From LMUY01 sp965199165 (lineage in GTDB: Bacteria; Pseudomonadota; Alphaproteobacteria; Acetobacterales; Acetobacteraceae), in assembly GCA_965199165.1 (NCBI GenBank), contig OZ240681.1, positions 1,054,001 to 1,118,000 on the forward strand: a stretch of DNA of 64,000 nucleotides, given 5' to 3'. Both the position numbers and the translations under genes were made by a program. This document shows, one piece after another, positions 9,120-17,706 of this stretch (position 1 is the stretch's first letter; every line of letters begins with the position of its first letter). The notes beneath the pieces are model-generated. The model was not told where the DNA came from. It worked only from the letters and a program-made list of their open reading frames with translations, and searched no databases.

Positions 9120-9135
9120 CTGCATACGCATTCAA
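9120..9135. promoter_or_regulatory. LacI-like operator upstream of the PotD-type gene
   Basis: CTGCATACGCATTCAA is an imperfect palindrome with central CG, lying 22 nt upstream of the ATG at 9158, between ridA and the binding-protein gene. It shares GCATACG with the sites at 17390 and 26687. Confidence 0.5.
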
Positions 9136-9157
9136 TCCTGACGGGGGCAGCCGTATC

Positions 9158-10189
9158 ATGCGTCGTGCGCTTCTCATCGCTGCGGCCTTCCTGGGCCTCT
9201 GGACGGCGGCCTCGGCATCCCGAGCGCAGACGACATTGATCGTCGGCGGCTTCGGGGGGGAGTTGGAACGCGCGCTCCGCACTTTCGTGTTCCCTAAGTT
9301 CGAGCAGGACAACAACGTCACCATCACCTACGTCGCCGCCAACGCCGCCCCGGCCCTGGCCCGGCTGCAGGCCCAGCGCGGCAAGCCCGACATGGACGTC
9401 GTCATGCTGGATGACGGGCCGATGTATCAGGCCATCGCGCTCGGTCTGTGCGCCCCGGTGGAAACGCCGCGCCGCAACGACCTGTACGACATCGCCAACA
9501 TCCAGGGCAAGGCGGTGGGCGTGGGCGTGGCGGCCACCGGGCTCGGCTACAACACGAAGATCTTCGCGGAGAGGGGCTGGGCGGCGCCAACCTCCTGGAC
9601 CGACCTCGGCGACCCGAAATTCCGCAAGATGATCCTGGTCCCGGGGCTCGACACCACGCAGGGCATCCACATGCTGGTGACCATGGCCCGCATCAACGGC
9701 GGCAGCGAGGACAACATCGATCCCGGCTTCAAGGCGATCCAGGCGACAATCGCCCCCAACGTGCTGTCGTTCGAGGGTTCGCCCGGCCAGATCACCGAGT
9801 TGTTCCAGAACGGCGAGGTGGTGATGTCGGTGTATGCGAACAGCCGCATCCGTGCGATCGCCGATGCCGGCCTGCCGCTCGCCTTCGTCTATCCGAAGGA
9901 AAAGGCCGTGGAAGTGACCACCTCGCTGTGCCCGGTGCAAGGCGCGCCGAGCCCGGCCATGGCGCAGAAATTCCTCGACTACATGCTGCAGCCAGAGGTG
10001 CAGGTGCTGCTGGCGTCGAAATACGGCTGGGGGCCCACCAACAAGCAGACCCGGCTGGATGACGCCACGGCGGCCCGGGTGATCTACGGACCGGACCAGA
10101 TCGGCAACCTGGCCCGGATCGACTGGGACAAGGTCAACGCGCACCGTGCCGAATGGACCCGCCGGTGGCAGCGCGAGATCGAGCGCTGA
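9158..10189 (+). CDS. Extracellular solute-binding protein, PotD/family 1 type
   Basis: 343-residue periplasmic binding protein. A Sec signal peptide (RRALLIAAAFLGLWTAASA, cleavage near SRAQ) is followed by the mature start TTLIVGGFGGELERAL. It is the likely ligand receptor for the PotABC-type transporter encoded divergently at 8639-5978, which has no binding protein of its own. Downstream it overlaps the start region of a [2Fe-2S] subunit gene, so uptake and oxidation of the ligand seem linked. Ligand unknown: polyamine, opine or imino acid are all possible. Confidence 0.9.
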   Translation: MRRALLIAAAFLGLWTAASASRAQTTLIVGGFGGELERALRTFVFPKFEQDNNVTITYVAANAAPALARLQAQRGKPDMDVVMLDDGPMYQAIALGLCAPVETPRRNDLYDIANIQGKAVGVGVAATGLGYNTKIFAERGWAAPTSWTDLGDPKFRKMILVPGLDTTQGIHMLVTMARINGGSEDNIDPGFKAIQATIAPNVLSFEGSPGQITELFQNGEVVMSVYANSRIRAIADAGLPLAFVYPKEKAVEVTTSLCPVQGAPSPAMAQKFLDYMLQPEVQVLLASKYGWGPTNKQTRLDDATAARVIYGPDQIGNLARIDWDKVNAHRAEWTRRWQREIER

Positions 10190-10476
10190 GCGCCTTCCGG
10201 CCGCTCGACCGCGGCGCCGTGCAGGTCGGCTTCGTCATCGATGGCAGGCCGGCCCAGGCTCCCGCAGGGTCCAGCGTCGCCGCCGCGCTGTTGCTGGCCG
10301 GCCATGATGCGATCCGTCGTGCCCCGGCCGATGGTGCGCCGCGCGGGCCGTACTGCATGATGGGCGCCTGCCACGAGTGCCTCGCCACCGTGGACGGCGT
10401 GGCGGACTGCCAAACCTGCCTCGTTCCGCTGCGCCGGGGAATGCAGGTCAGCCTCGGGGGCGGCACGGCTGCGTGA
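10153..10476 (+). CDS. Small (2Fe-2S) subunit of an HcnA/OoxC-like amine dehydrogenase
   Basis: About 107 residues from this ATG, which lies inside the preceding gene; likelier starts are CTG 10186 (overlapping the TGA at 10187 as CTGA, 96 residues) or GTG 10219. It is a ferredoxin-like fold with cysteines in PYCMMGACHECL and DCQTCL, the [2Fe-2S] pattern of HcnA, opine-oxidase and D-hydroxyproline-dehydrogenase small subunits. It passes electrons from the FAD subunits encoded next. The neighbouring order small Fe-S, NAD(P)-like FAD subunit, DadA-like FAD subunit is the diagnostic layout. Confidence 0.85.
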   Translation: MDPPVAARDRALSAFRPLDRGAVQVGFVIDGRPAQAPAGSSVAAALLLAGHDAIRRAPADGAPRGPYCMMGACHECLATVDGVADCQTCLVPLRRGMQVSLGGGTAA

Positions 10477-11827
10477 CGTTGCAGTCGTCGGCGCCGGGCC
10501 GGCCGGACTGGCGGCGGCGGCCATGGCTGCCGGGTTGGGGCTCGATACCGTCCTGGTGGACGAGCAGCCCGCGCCAGGCGGGCAGATCTATCGCGGGGCG
10601 GAAGCAGCGTCCGACGCGCAGCGCGGCATCCTCGGCGCCGACTATGTGGCCGGCAGCCGGCTGATCGCCGAGTTCCGGCGGTCCGGCGCGGAATACCGGC
10701 CGGATACGCAGGTTTGGCGCCTTGCGCCGGGCGGTCTGCTGGATTGCTCGGCGGGCGGTTCCATACGGGCCCGGCGCGTGGTGCTGGCCACCGGCGCCAT
10801 CGAACGTCCCGTGGCGTTCCCCGGCTGGACGCTGCCGGGCGTCATGACGGCCGGCGCCGCGCAGACCATGATGAAGGCAGGGGGGCTGCTGCCGACCGGC
10901 CGCGTGGTGTTGGCAGGAACCGGGCCGCTGCTGCTGCTGGTCGCGGTGCAACTGCTGGACGCCGGCGTCGACGTCGCCCTGGTGGCGGAGACGACCGCAC
11001 CCGAGGCACGATGGCAGGCCGCCCTCACCGCGCGCCCGCATGTCGCTGCCGACCCGACGTTGCGCAAGGGATACGGGTTGCTGGCACGCTTGCGCCGCCA
11101 CCGGGTGCGGCAGGTGCATGGCGTACGGGGCCTGGCGGCGCTGGGGTCCGAGCGGCTGGCGGCAGTACGGATCACGCGCCGACGCACCAGCCAGGTCTTC
11201 GCCGCCGACCTGCTGCTGGTCCATTTCGGCGTCACCCCCGATCTGCAGGCCGTGCGCTCGGCCGGGCTGCCGGTGCGCTGGGATGCGGACCAGGTCGCGC
11301 TGTCGCCAGTGGTGGATGGCTGGGGCCGCTCGGCCGATCCGGCGCTGTTCGTGGCAGGCGACGGCGCCGGCATCGCCGGGGCGGTCGCGGCGGCGCTGCG
11401 CGGGCGGCTCTCCGCCCTGGCGGTCGCGGCCGAACTCGGGCGGATCGACGCGGCAGAGCGTGACCGGCAGGCCAGCCCCCTCCGCCAGGCGCTGGCGCGG
11501 GAAATGCGGGTCAGGCCGCTGCTCGACCGCTGGTTCATGCCCGCCCGCGAGTTGCTGCACCCCGCGGATGACGTGGTCGTCTGCCGGTGCGAGAGCGTCA
11601 CCGCCGGGGTGTTGCGCCAGGTGGCGCGCGCGTCCGGCCCCGATGCCGACGCGGTCAAGGCGGTCACCCGCTGTGGGATGGGCCCTTGCGGTGGCCGGCA
11701 GTGCGGCGCGGCCCTGGCCCGGCTGACTGCCGAGGCGCACGGGCTGCCGCCGGATGCCTGCCTGCCGCCGCGGGTACGCGCCCCGATCCGGCCGATCCGG
11801 CTGGGCATGCTGGCCGGCACGACCTGA
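10469..11827 (+). CDS. FAD/[2Fe-2S] oxidoreductase subunit, HcnB/OoxA-like
   Basis: 452 residues if started at CTG 10469. The first ATG in frame (10523) would delete the FAD motif VVGAGPAGLAAAA, and no ATG, GTG or TTG exists in frame further upstream for at least 80 nt. A second dinucleotide motif (VLAGTGPLLLLVA) is in the middle, and the C-terminus has a BFD-type cysteine cluster (VCRCESVTAG, then CGMGPCGGRQC). The 8-nt overlap with the preceding gene indicates coupling. It is the catalytic or electron-transfer partner of the DadA-like subunit downstream. Homologues oxidise glycine, opines or D-hydroxyproline. Confidence 0.86.
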   Translation: MRDVAVVGAGPAGLAAAAMAAGLGLDTVLVDEQPAPGGQIYRGAEAASDAQRGILGADYVAGSRLIAEFRRSGAEYRPDTQVWRLAPGGLLDCSAGGSIRARRVVLATGAIERPVAFPGWTLPGVMTAGAAQTMMKAGGLLPTGRVVLAGTGPLLLLVAVQLLDAGVDVALVAETTAPEARWQAALTARPHVAADPTLRKGYGLLARLRRHRVRQVHGVRGLAALGSERLAAVRITRRRTSQVFAADLLLVHFGVTPDLQAVRSAGLPVRWDADQVALSPVVDGWGRSADPALFVAGDGAGIAGAVAAALRGRLSALAVAAELGRIDAAERDRQASPLRQALAREMRVRPLLDRWFMPARELLHPADDVVVCRCESVTAGVLRQVARASGPDADAVKAVTRCGMGPCGGRQCGAALARLTAEAHGLPPDACLPPRVRAPIRPIRLGMLAGTT

Positions 11828-12957
11828 TGCGCACGGCGGACGCCGTGGTGATCGGCGGCGGCCTGCACGGCTGCGCCACGGCGCTGCACCTGGCCCTGCG
11901 CGGATTGCGGCCGCTGCTGCTGGAGCGTGGCACGGTGGGGCGGCACGCCTCCGGCGCGAATGCCGGGGGCGTGCGCAGTACCAACCGGCACGTCGCCGAA
12001 CTGCCCTTGGCCGCCGCGGCGCTGGACCGCTGGCGCCGCCTTCCCGACCTGCTCGGCGAGGATGTGGAGTTCCATGCCGGCGGTCACCTGCTGCTGGCGG
12101 AGAACGATCGCGAACTCGCCGTCATCAAGGCTCGGGCGGCGCAGACCGCGGCGCTCGGCTACACGTTCGAGCGCGTGGTGCGCGGCAATGAGCTGCATAG
12201 CCTGGCGCCGGCGCTCTCGCCCGGGATCGGCGCCGCCCTGTATTCCGAGACGGACGGGTCGGCGAACCCGATGCGCACCGTCTCCGCCTATCGCCGCCGC
12301 GGCGAGGCGGCCGGCGTGCGGGTGCAGGAGGGCGCGGCCGTCGCCGGGCTGTCCCATGACGGGCAGGCCTGGACGGTGCGGACGGGACAGGAGGCGATCA
12401 GCACCCGGCTGGTGGTCAATTGCGCCGGGGCCTGGGGCGGCGCAATCGCCGCGGAAACCGGGGACGCGGTGCCGCTGAAGCAGGAGGCGCCGATGATGAT
12501 GGTGACCGCACGCACCGCGCACTTCCTGGGGCCGGTCGTGCAGACGATCGGCCGCAAGCTGACGCTGAAGCAGATCGCCAACGGCACCGTGCTGGTCGGC
12601 GGCGGCCATCGCGCCGTGATCGCAGGAGAGAATACGGAGCTGGATTTCGACGAGCTGCGCATCAGCGCCGGCACCGTGACCTCCCTGTTTCCGCATTTGG
12701 CCGCGGTCCCGCTGGTGCGGGCCTGGGCAGGGATCGAGGGCTTCATGCCGGACCGCATCCCGGTGATCGGTCCGTCGACACGCCATCCTGGCCTGCTGCA
12801 CGCCTTCGGCTTTTCCGGCCACGGCTTCCAACTCGGCCCGATCGTCGGCGAGCTGCTGGCCGAACTGGCGGTCACCGGCGCCAGTCCGCTGCCGATCACG
12901 CCATTCCGCATCGACCGCTTCCAACCGGGTCGCGGGGCTATTCCGCCGCGCGCATGA
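11827..12957 (+). CDS. DadA-like FAD-dependent oxidoreductase subunit (HcnC/OoxB-like)
   Basis: 376-residue D-amino-acid-oxidase-fold subunit. ATG 11827 overlaps the preceding stop as TGATG. Rossmann FAD motif VVIGGGLHGCATALHLAL is at the N-terminus; LLERG and ASGANAGGVRS follow; the C-terminal FAD-binding segment is near GFSGHGFQLGPI. It removes hydrogen from an amine substrate and hands electrons to the Fe-S/FAD partners encoded just upstream. Its last 20 nt overlap the convergent hydroxy-acid oxidase gene. Substrate class amine or amino acid is secure; exact compound is not. Confidence 0.88.
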   Translation: MRTADAVVIGGGLHGCATALHLALRGLRPLLLERGTVGRHASGANAGGVRSTNRHVAELPLAAAALDRWRRLPDLLGEDVEFHAGGHLLLAENDRELAVIKARAAQTAALGYTFERVVRGNELHSLAPALSPGIGAALYSETDGSANPMRTVSAYRRRGEAAGVRVQEGAAVAGLSHDGQAWTVRTGQEAISTRLVVNCAGAWGGAIAAETGDAVPLKQEAPMMMVTARTAHFLGPVVQTIGRKLTLKQIANGTVLVGGGHRAVIAGENTELDFDELRISAGTVTSLFPHLAAVPLVRAWAGIEGFMPDRIPVIGPSTRHPGLLHAFGFSGHGFQLGPIVGELLAELAVTGASPLPITPFRIDRFQPGRGAIPPRA

Positions 12958-14149
12958 CCCGGCGCGGCGCATCGTCCCGCGCCACCGGGCGCCGGTCGGC
13001 GGTGACGTGGTCGGGCCGCAGGTCGGCCATGGCGTTGCAGCCCATGAACGCCATGGTCTTGTCCAACTCGTTGCGCAGCAGCTCGATCGCGTGCAGCGCC
13101 CCGGCCTCACCGGCGGTGGCGATACCGTAGAGACCGGGCCGTCCGACCAGCACCGCGTCGGCGCCGAGTGCCACGGCTTTCACGATGTCGCTGCCGCGGC
13201 GCACGCCGCTGTCCAGCAGCACCGTGCAGCGCCCGGCCACCGCGGCGGCGATGTCGGGCAGGGCGTCGATCGGGGCCACGGCGCTGTCCATGTTCCGGCC
13301 GCCATGGTTGGACACGATAACCGCCTCCACCCCCAGCTCCGCGGCACGGAGGGCGTCCTCGGGGCGCAGGATCCCCTTGATGATAAGCGGGCCGGGCCAG
13401 ATGTCGCGCAGGCGCGGGACATCGGCCCAGGTCATGGAATCGTTCTTCATCGCCAACTTGGTGGCCGGGTCGCTGGTGATGCTGCGCTGGAACTGCGCCG
13501 GGTAGTTCTCATGCCGCGGCATCCCGGTGGTGCGGATGTATTTGCCCAGCGTGTTGACCACCCAGCCGGGATGGCGCGCCAAGTCCCAGCTCGACCGCAG
13601 CGAGGGGTTGAACGGTACGCTGAAGCCGTTGCGCAGGTTGTACTCGCGATTTGGCCCGACCGGCGTGTCGACCGTCAGGATCAGCGCCTCGTAGCCGGCG
13701 GCGCGGGCCCGGTTCACCAACTCGTAGGACAGGGTGCGGTCGCGCCACATATAGAGCTGGAACCACAAGCGCCCTCCGGCCGCGCTCGCCACCCGTTCCA
13801 TGGAGGTGATGGCCGTCGTGGACAGGGCGAACGGCACGCCGGCCCGGGCTGCGGCCTTGGCCAGCGCCACTTCCCCCTCATGCCAGCAAAGCCCGGCGGC
13901 GCCGGTCGGCGACATGGCCAGCGGCAGGCTGGACGGCTTGCCGAACAAGCTGGTCGCCAGGCTGCGGCGCGACACGTCCACCATCACGTCCGGGCGGAGG
14001 CGGAGGCGGTCGAACCCGGCGCGGTTCTCCCGCAGGGCGATCTCGTCTTCCGTGCCGCGATCCATGAACTCGAACACGAAACGCGGCAGCCGCCGCCTGG
14101 CAGCCTGGCGAAGATCGGCGACGTTGTGGCAGCGGGACAGGCGGCTCAT
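12938..14149 (-). CDS. FMN-dependent alpha-hydroxy-acid oxidase/dehydrogenase (LldD family)
   Basis: 403-residue TIM-barrel flavoenzyme that oxidises L-2-hydroxy acids such as lactate, glycolate or mandelate to keto acids. Visible: LAMSPTGAAGLCWHEGE (FMN binding), LWFQLYMWRD, LTVDTPVGPNREYN, the catalytic His282 in SNHGGRNMDS, and LLDSGVRRGSDIVKA with VLVGRPGLYG near the end. Last gene of the leftward TauD-DadA-SMP30 unit, 46 nt after the lactonase. The product of the lactonase could be its substrate (inference). Usual length 380-400. Confidence 0.92.
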   Translation of the reverse strand: MSRLSRCHNVADLRQAARRRLPRFVFEFMDRGTEDEIALRENRAGFDRLRLRPDVMVDVSRRSLATSLFGKPSSLPLAMSPTGAAGLCWHEGEVALAKAAARAGVPFALSTTAITSMERVASAAGGRLWFQLYMWRDRTLSYELVNRARAAGYEALILTVDTPVGPNREYNLRNGFSVPFNPSLRSSWDLARHPGWVVNTLGKYIRTTGMPRHENYPAQFQRSITSDPATKLAMKNDSMTWADVPRLRDIWPGPLIIKGILRPEDALRAAELGVEAVIVSNHGGRNMDSAVAPIDALPDIAAAVAGRCTVLLDSGVRRGSDIVKAVALGADAVLVGRPGLYGIATAGEAGALHAIELLRNELDKTMAFMGCNAMADLRPDHVTADRRPVARDDAPRRVMRAAE

Positions 14150-14195
14150 GATCCGGTCTCTTCCTTGGCTATGCCGGTCGGCAGGCAGCCTGTCA

Positions 14196-15155
14196 TCAGG
14201 GCAGGCCCGAAAAATGCGGGTTCAGGCCGGCCGCATCCCAGTCCACTGTCACCAGCTGCCGCTTGGAGGACAAGGTCACGAAGGCAGTGCGCAGGCCGGG
14301 GCCGGCGAAGCACAGGTTGGTGACGTAGGTGTCGGGCAGTGGGATATGCTCGGCCCGCGTTCCGTCCGCCGACACGCGGGTGACGCCGCCGTCCAGCAAG
14401 GTCGCGACGCATACGGCGCCGTCCGCCTGCACGGCAAGGCTGTCGAAGGCGGCAAGGCCGGGCAGGCCGACCATAAGCCGCCCCTTGCGCCATCGGCTAT
14501 CCGCCACCCGCACCGTCCCGGCGCCCGTCACTTCGAACGCCCAGAGCCGAGCGGTGAGGGTCTCGGCCACGTACAGCGTCTTGCCATCCGGGGAGAGGCC
14601 GATCCCGTTGGGCGTGTCCAACGGGAAGATGGCCTGGGTGATGTGCGAGCCGTCCGGGCGGGCATAGTACACCGCGCCGAAATCCCGCGCCCGGCCCCGC
14701 GTCTTGCCCAGGTCGGTGAACCAGAACCCGCCATCGCTGTCGAAGACGATGTCGTTCGGCGAGGACAGCGGGCGCCCGTCACACTCGGAATACAGCACGC
14801 TTACCAGACCGGTTTCGGGATCGATGCGTTCGATGCGGCCCGCGACGTAGTCCTCCGCGGCGCCCCATGGCTGCAGCAATCCGTCCAAATCGCGGAACCG
14901 GGTGCCGCCGCCATTGCAGACGTAGACCGCGCCGTCGGGCCCGGTTGCCAGACCGGCCGGGCCGCCGCCGCACGTCCCGAACACGGTGACGACGCCATCC
15001 GGGCCGATGCGGGACACCACGCCGCGGGCACATTCGGTGACCAGGATGGACCCGTCCGGCCGTGCCAGCGGGCCCTCCGCCCATTCCAGGCCCGTGGCCA
15101 GCACCCGCACCGCCGGCATGGCCTGGCGTTCGGGGATCAGCGCCGCGCCGGTCAT
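14196..15155 (-). CDS. SMP-30/gluconolactonase-family beta-propeller hydrolase
   Basis: 319-residue six-bladed propeller of the SMP-30/regucalcin family, usually calcium- or zinc-dependent lactonases. Family marks: GLEWAEGPLARPDGSILVTE (metal-binding Glu), SSPNDIVFDSDGGFWFTD (metal-binding Asn), DTPNGIGLSPDGKTLYVAET and DSLAVQADG. ATG 15155 overlaps the stop of the DadA-like gene (ATGA). It would open a lactone arising in the pathway encoded by this operon; the substrate is unknown. Confidence 0.9.
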   Translation of the reverse strand: MTGAALIPERQAMPAVRVLATGLEWAEGPLARPDGSILVTECARGVVSRIGPDGVVTVFGTCGGGPAGLATGPDGAVYVCNGGGTRFRDLDGLLQPWGAAEDYVAGRIERIDPETGLVSVLYSECDGRPLSSPNDIVFDSDGGFWFTDLGKTRGRARDFGAVYYARPDGSHITQAIFPLDTPNGIGLSPDGKTLYVAETLTARLWAFEVTGAGTVRVADSRWRKGRLMVGLPGLAAFDSLAVQADGAVCVATLLDGGVTRVSADGTRAEHIPLPDTYVTNLCFAGPGLRTAFVTLSSKRQLVTVDWDAAGLNPHFSGLP

Positions 15156-16432
15156 GCCGCTTGCGGCACCAGCGGACGATCCGGCGCGAACGGTGCGAGG
15201 CCGAGCCGGGGCGGACGCCCGGTGGCAAGATCGGACACCAGCTCGCCCGTCACCGCCGCCAGGGTCATGCCGAGATGCCCATGGCCATACGCCAGCAGGA
15301 CATTGTCCGCCCGCGGCGCCCGCCCGATGATCGGGCGTCCATCGGGGGTCGACGGGCGGGAGCCGACCCAGCGGCTGGCCACCCGCGCCGTCACGCCGGG
15401 CAGCATGTCTTCCGCGCCGGCGATGGTGCGCCAGGCCCGGTCGTGGTCCGCGGCGGCATCGGGGTCCGCGAACTCCGCCATCGCGGTCAGGCGCAGCCCG
15501 GCCTGCATCGGCGTCACTGCCACCCGCCGCTCCGCCAGCAGCAGCGGCTGTCGCACGGCAGCGTTGGAGCCTTGCACCATGACATGGTAGCCGCGCTCGG
15601 CCACGACCGGCACTCGCACGCCCAATCCGGTGGCAAGACGCTGCGACCACGCACCGGCCGACAGCACGATCAAATCAGCCTGGATCACGTCGCCGGACGC
15701 CGTGGTGATGCCGCGGGCTCGGCCGCCCTCGATGAGCAGGCGCTGTGCGGGAGCTTGCATGACCGTGCCGCCGCGCCGCGCGAACAGGGCGACGAGGCGC
15801 CGGGTCAACGCGAGGGGGTCGCGCACGGTGGCGACGTCGGGCAGCAGCACCCCGCCGGCGACGGGGCCGGCAAGACACGGCTCCAGGGCGCGGGTTTCCT
15901 CCACGCTCAGGTCCCGCACGGCGATGCCGAACTGGCGGCGCAGGTCGTAGCCCCAGCGCCCGCCGCGCAGCCCGGCCTCGGTGCGGAAGACGTGCAGCAG
16001 GCCGCTGGGTGTGACCAGGTCCTCGGCGCCCGCCTCCTGCAACAAAGGCCGGTAGGACCGCCCGACCTCCGCCAGCAGGACGGCCATCATCTCAGCGGTG
16101 CGTTCGGCCGCCCGGCGTTCACCGGCGCGGAGGAAGCTGACGAACCAAGGCAGGTTCCGCGCGACATACCGCCATCGCACCGCCAGCGGCCCCTGGGGAT
16201 CACGCAGCAGGCGCGGCACGGTGCGGGCGATGCCCGGCGCCGCCTGCGGCAAGATGGAGGCGGTGCCAAGATGCCCGGCATTGCCCAGGGAGCAAGCCTC
16301 CCCGGGCTGTCCGCGGTCCAGCAGCGTGACGGCGAACCCGTCACGCTGCAGCGCCAGGGCGGACGCGACGCCAACGATGCCCGCGCCCAGGACCAGCGCG
16401 GACCCGGCGGCCGCGGCAGGCGCCGCCGTCAC
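15152..16432 (-). CDS. D-amino-acid dehydrogenase-like FAD oxidoreductase (DadA family)
   Basis: 426 residues from GTG 16432, which overlaps the TauD stop as GTGA. FAD motif LVLGAGIVGVASALALQRDG at the N-terminus, then the typical DadA stretch SLGNAGHLGTASILPQAAPG, and C-terminal SRPSTPDGRPIIGRAP with YGHGHLGMTLAA. It oxidatively deaminates D-amino acids or related secondary amines with electron transfer to the membrane chain. It is the second DadA-like enzyme of the island. Upstream extension in this frame is only the antisense of the TauD gene. Confidence 0.9.
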   Translation of the reverse strand: MTAAPAAAAGSALVLGAGIVGVASALALQRDGFAVTLLDRGQPGEACSLGNAGHLGTASILPQAAPGIARTVPRLLRDPQGPLAVRWRYVARNLPWFVSFLRAGERRAAERTAEMMAVLLAEVGRSYRPLLQEAGAEDLVTPSGLLHVFRTEAGLRGGRWGYDLRRQFGIAVRDLSVEETRALEPCLAGPVAGGVLLPDVATVRDPLALTRRLVALFARRGGTVMQAPAQRLLIEGGRARGITTASGDVIQADLIVLSAGAWSQRLATGLGVRVPVVAERGYHVMVQGSNAAVRQPLLLAERRVAVTPMQAGLRLTAMAEFADPDAAADHDRAWRTIAGAEDMLPGVTARVASRWVGSRPSTPDGRPIIGRAPRADNVLLAYGHGHLGMTLAAVTGELVSDLATGRPPRLGLAPFAPDRPLVPQAA

Positions 16433-17325
16433 GCCGCCGCGGCGGCGGGCACGGTGCCGGATCGGTCCTTCGGGCCGAAGGTCGGCGTTCCCGCGACCGT
16501 GGTGCGATACATGATGCGCTCGTACTTCTCGCCGTCGAACGGCGTCGCACGATGCAGCAGGCAACGGTTGTCCCAGATGACGTAATCATGGTTGCGCCAC
16601 ACGTGGACGTAGCGGAAACGTTCCTGCAACGAATGCGCGAGGAGCTCGGCAAGCAGCGTCTGGCCTTCCTCCCTCGGCAACCCGACGATCTCCCAAGCCG
16701 CCTTGTTGGCCGTCAGGAACAGTGAGCGCCGGCCGGTCTCCGGATGGATGCGGACCAGGGGATGCACGACGTCCGGCGTACGGGCGGCCTGCTCCGGCGT
16801 CAGCGGCGGACGCTCGGGGAACATGATCGGCCAGGCCTGCACGCGGCTGTGCAGCACCTCCATCGCGTCGATGCGCTGCTTGGTCGCCTCGTCCAGCGCG
16901 TCATAGGCCGCCCGCATGTCGGAGAATTCGGTGTCGCCCTTCTCAGGCGGGATCTTCTGGGCATGCAGCATGGTCAGCGCCGCGGCGGCCTTCAGGTGTT
17001 GGAAGTCGGTGTGCCAATGGCGGCCGACCTCCTTCGCACCGAGCGGCTTGCCGTTGCGGATCGCGTTGGAGACGATGAAGATCTCGGGGAAGCCCGGCGG
17101 GTTCACGTTGGCCAACTCGCTGGGCACCAATTCGCCGAAGCTTCGGCTGAACGTCACCTGATCCGCCGGCGACATGGCCGCCTGGCCAGGGAACACGACG
17201 ACGCAACGATCCAGGATGGCCTGACGGATGGTCGCTGACGTGGCGGCGTCGATCGGCCGCGACAAATCGACGCCAAGGATTTCGGCGCCCAACAGACCTG
17301 GGCGGTTCCGGACTTCCACTGCCAT
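16429..17325 (-). CDS. TauD/TfdA-family Fe(II)/2-oxoglutarate dioxygenase
   Basis: 298 residues from ATG 17325, which follows GAGGAGGGAG; an in-frame GTG/ATG further upstream (17370) lacks such a site. Iron ligands are H105-x-D107 (RHWHTDFQH) and H258 (RCLLHRATPFDG), and Arg274 in MYRTTVAG should bind 2-oxoglutarate. The enzyme couples oxoglutarate decarboxylation to hydroxylation of a small acid or amine; taurine is only one of many known substrates. It is the first gene of a four-gene operon with DadA, SMP-30 and hydroxy-acid oxidase. A near-perfect LacI-type operator lies 65 nt upstream. Confidence 0.9.
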   Translation of the reverse strand: MAVEVRNRPGLLGAEILGVDLSRPIDAATSATIRQAILDRCVVVFPGQAAMSPADQVTFSRSFGELVPSELANVNPPGFPEIFIVSNAIRNGKPLGAKEVGRHWHTDFQHLKAAAALTMLHAQKIPPEKGDTEFSDMRAAYDALDEATKQRIDAMEVLHSRVQAWPIMFPERPPLTPEQAARTPDVVHPLVRIHPETGRRSLFLTANKAAWEIVGLPREEGQTLLAELLAHSLQERFRYVHVWRNHDYVIWDNRCLLHRATPFDGEKYERIMYRTTVAGTPTFGPKDRSGTVPAAAAA

Positions 17326-17389
17326 GATCTCCCTCCTCTTGGATGCGGAGCGAAGGCCCGCATTCCGCATCCCGTCACCATCTCCCGCA

Positions 17390-17405
17390 TTGCATACGAA
17401 TGCAA
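17390..17405. promoter_or_regulatory. LacI-like operator upstream of the tauD-dadA operon
   Basis: TTGCATACGAATGCAA is a palindrome with perfect TTGCAT/ATGCAA half-sites and central CG, 65 nt upstream of the tauD-like start. Same architecture as the operator at 4027-4042. Confidence 0.65.
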
Positions 17406-17512
17406 GGACTTAATCCGGCGTGGCACCGCGAGCAGCGCGAGGGACCTCCCGAGCGGCTTGCCACCGGCTGCCGCTACAGCGCCATCGTTCTAGGTTGACG
17501 CTCCTGACCAAG

Positions 17513-17533
17513 CCCTCTCCCTCTGGAAGAGGG
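17513..17533. repeat. Small palindromic repeat, CCCTCT/AGAGGG type
   Basis: CCCTCTCCCTCTGGAAGAGGG forms a short hairpin and resembles the elements at 58686-58775, where the same motif occurs twice. It lies in an intergenic region downstream of a binding-protein gene. Confidence 0.6.
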
Positions 17534-17706
17534 CGTGAGAAGCCGGTGTGGCTTGGCGACTTACGCCGCGCGCCGTGGAGCGACATACCGAGCCACCGCA
17601 TCATGCGCTGGGATTGGGAAAGCGGGGCGGGCGGCGTGTTCCGCCCCCAGTGCGGCTCAGCCAACGGCTGGATGGCGGACCGGGTGCGATGCGGACGGAG
17701 AGGCGA

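Larger units (their letters stand above)
17326..17706. other. 381-nt intergenic region with operator and palindromic repeat
   Basis: Separates two leftward operons (the binding-protein gene ends at 17707; tauD-like starts at 17325). It contains the operator at 17390 and a small CCCTCT...AGAGGG hairpin at 17513. No protein with recognisable features: a leftward 84-codon reading frame (17410-17664) has no ribosome-binding site or motif. The tauD promoter should lie here. Confidence 0.6.

Noticed and set aside
10642..13110. 822-codon open frame on the minus strand
   Set aside because: Antisense to the HcnB-like and HcnC-like genes, which carry FAD and cysteine motifs; the minus translation has none.
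17410..17664. 84-codon minus-strand frame before the tauD-like gene
   Set aside because: No ribosome-binding site, no motif, and it crosses a palindromic repeat.
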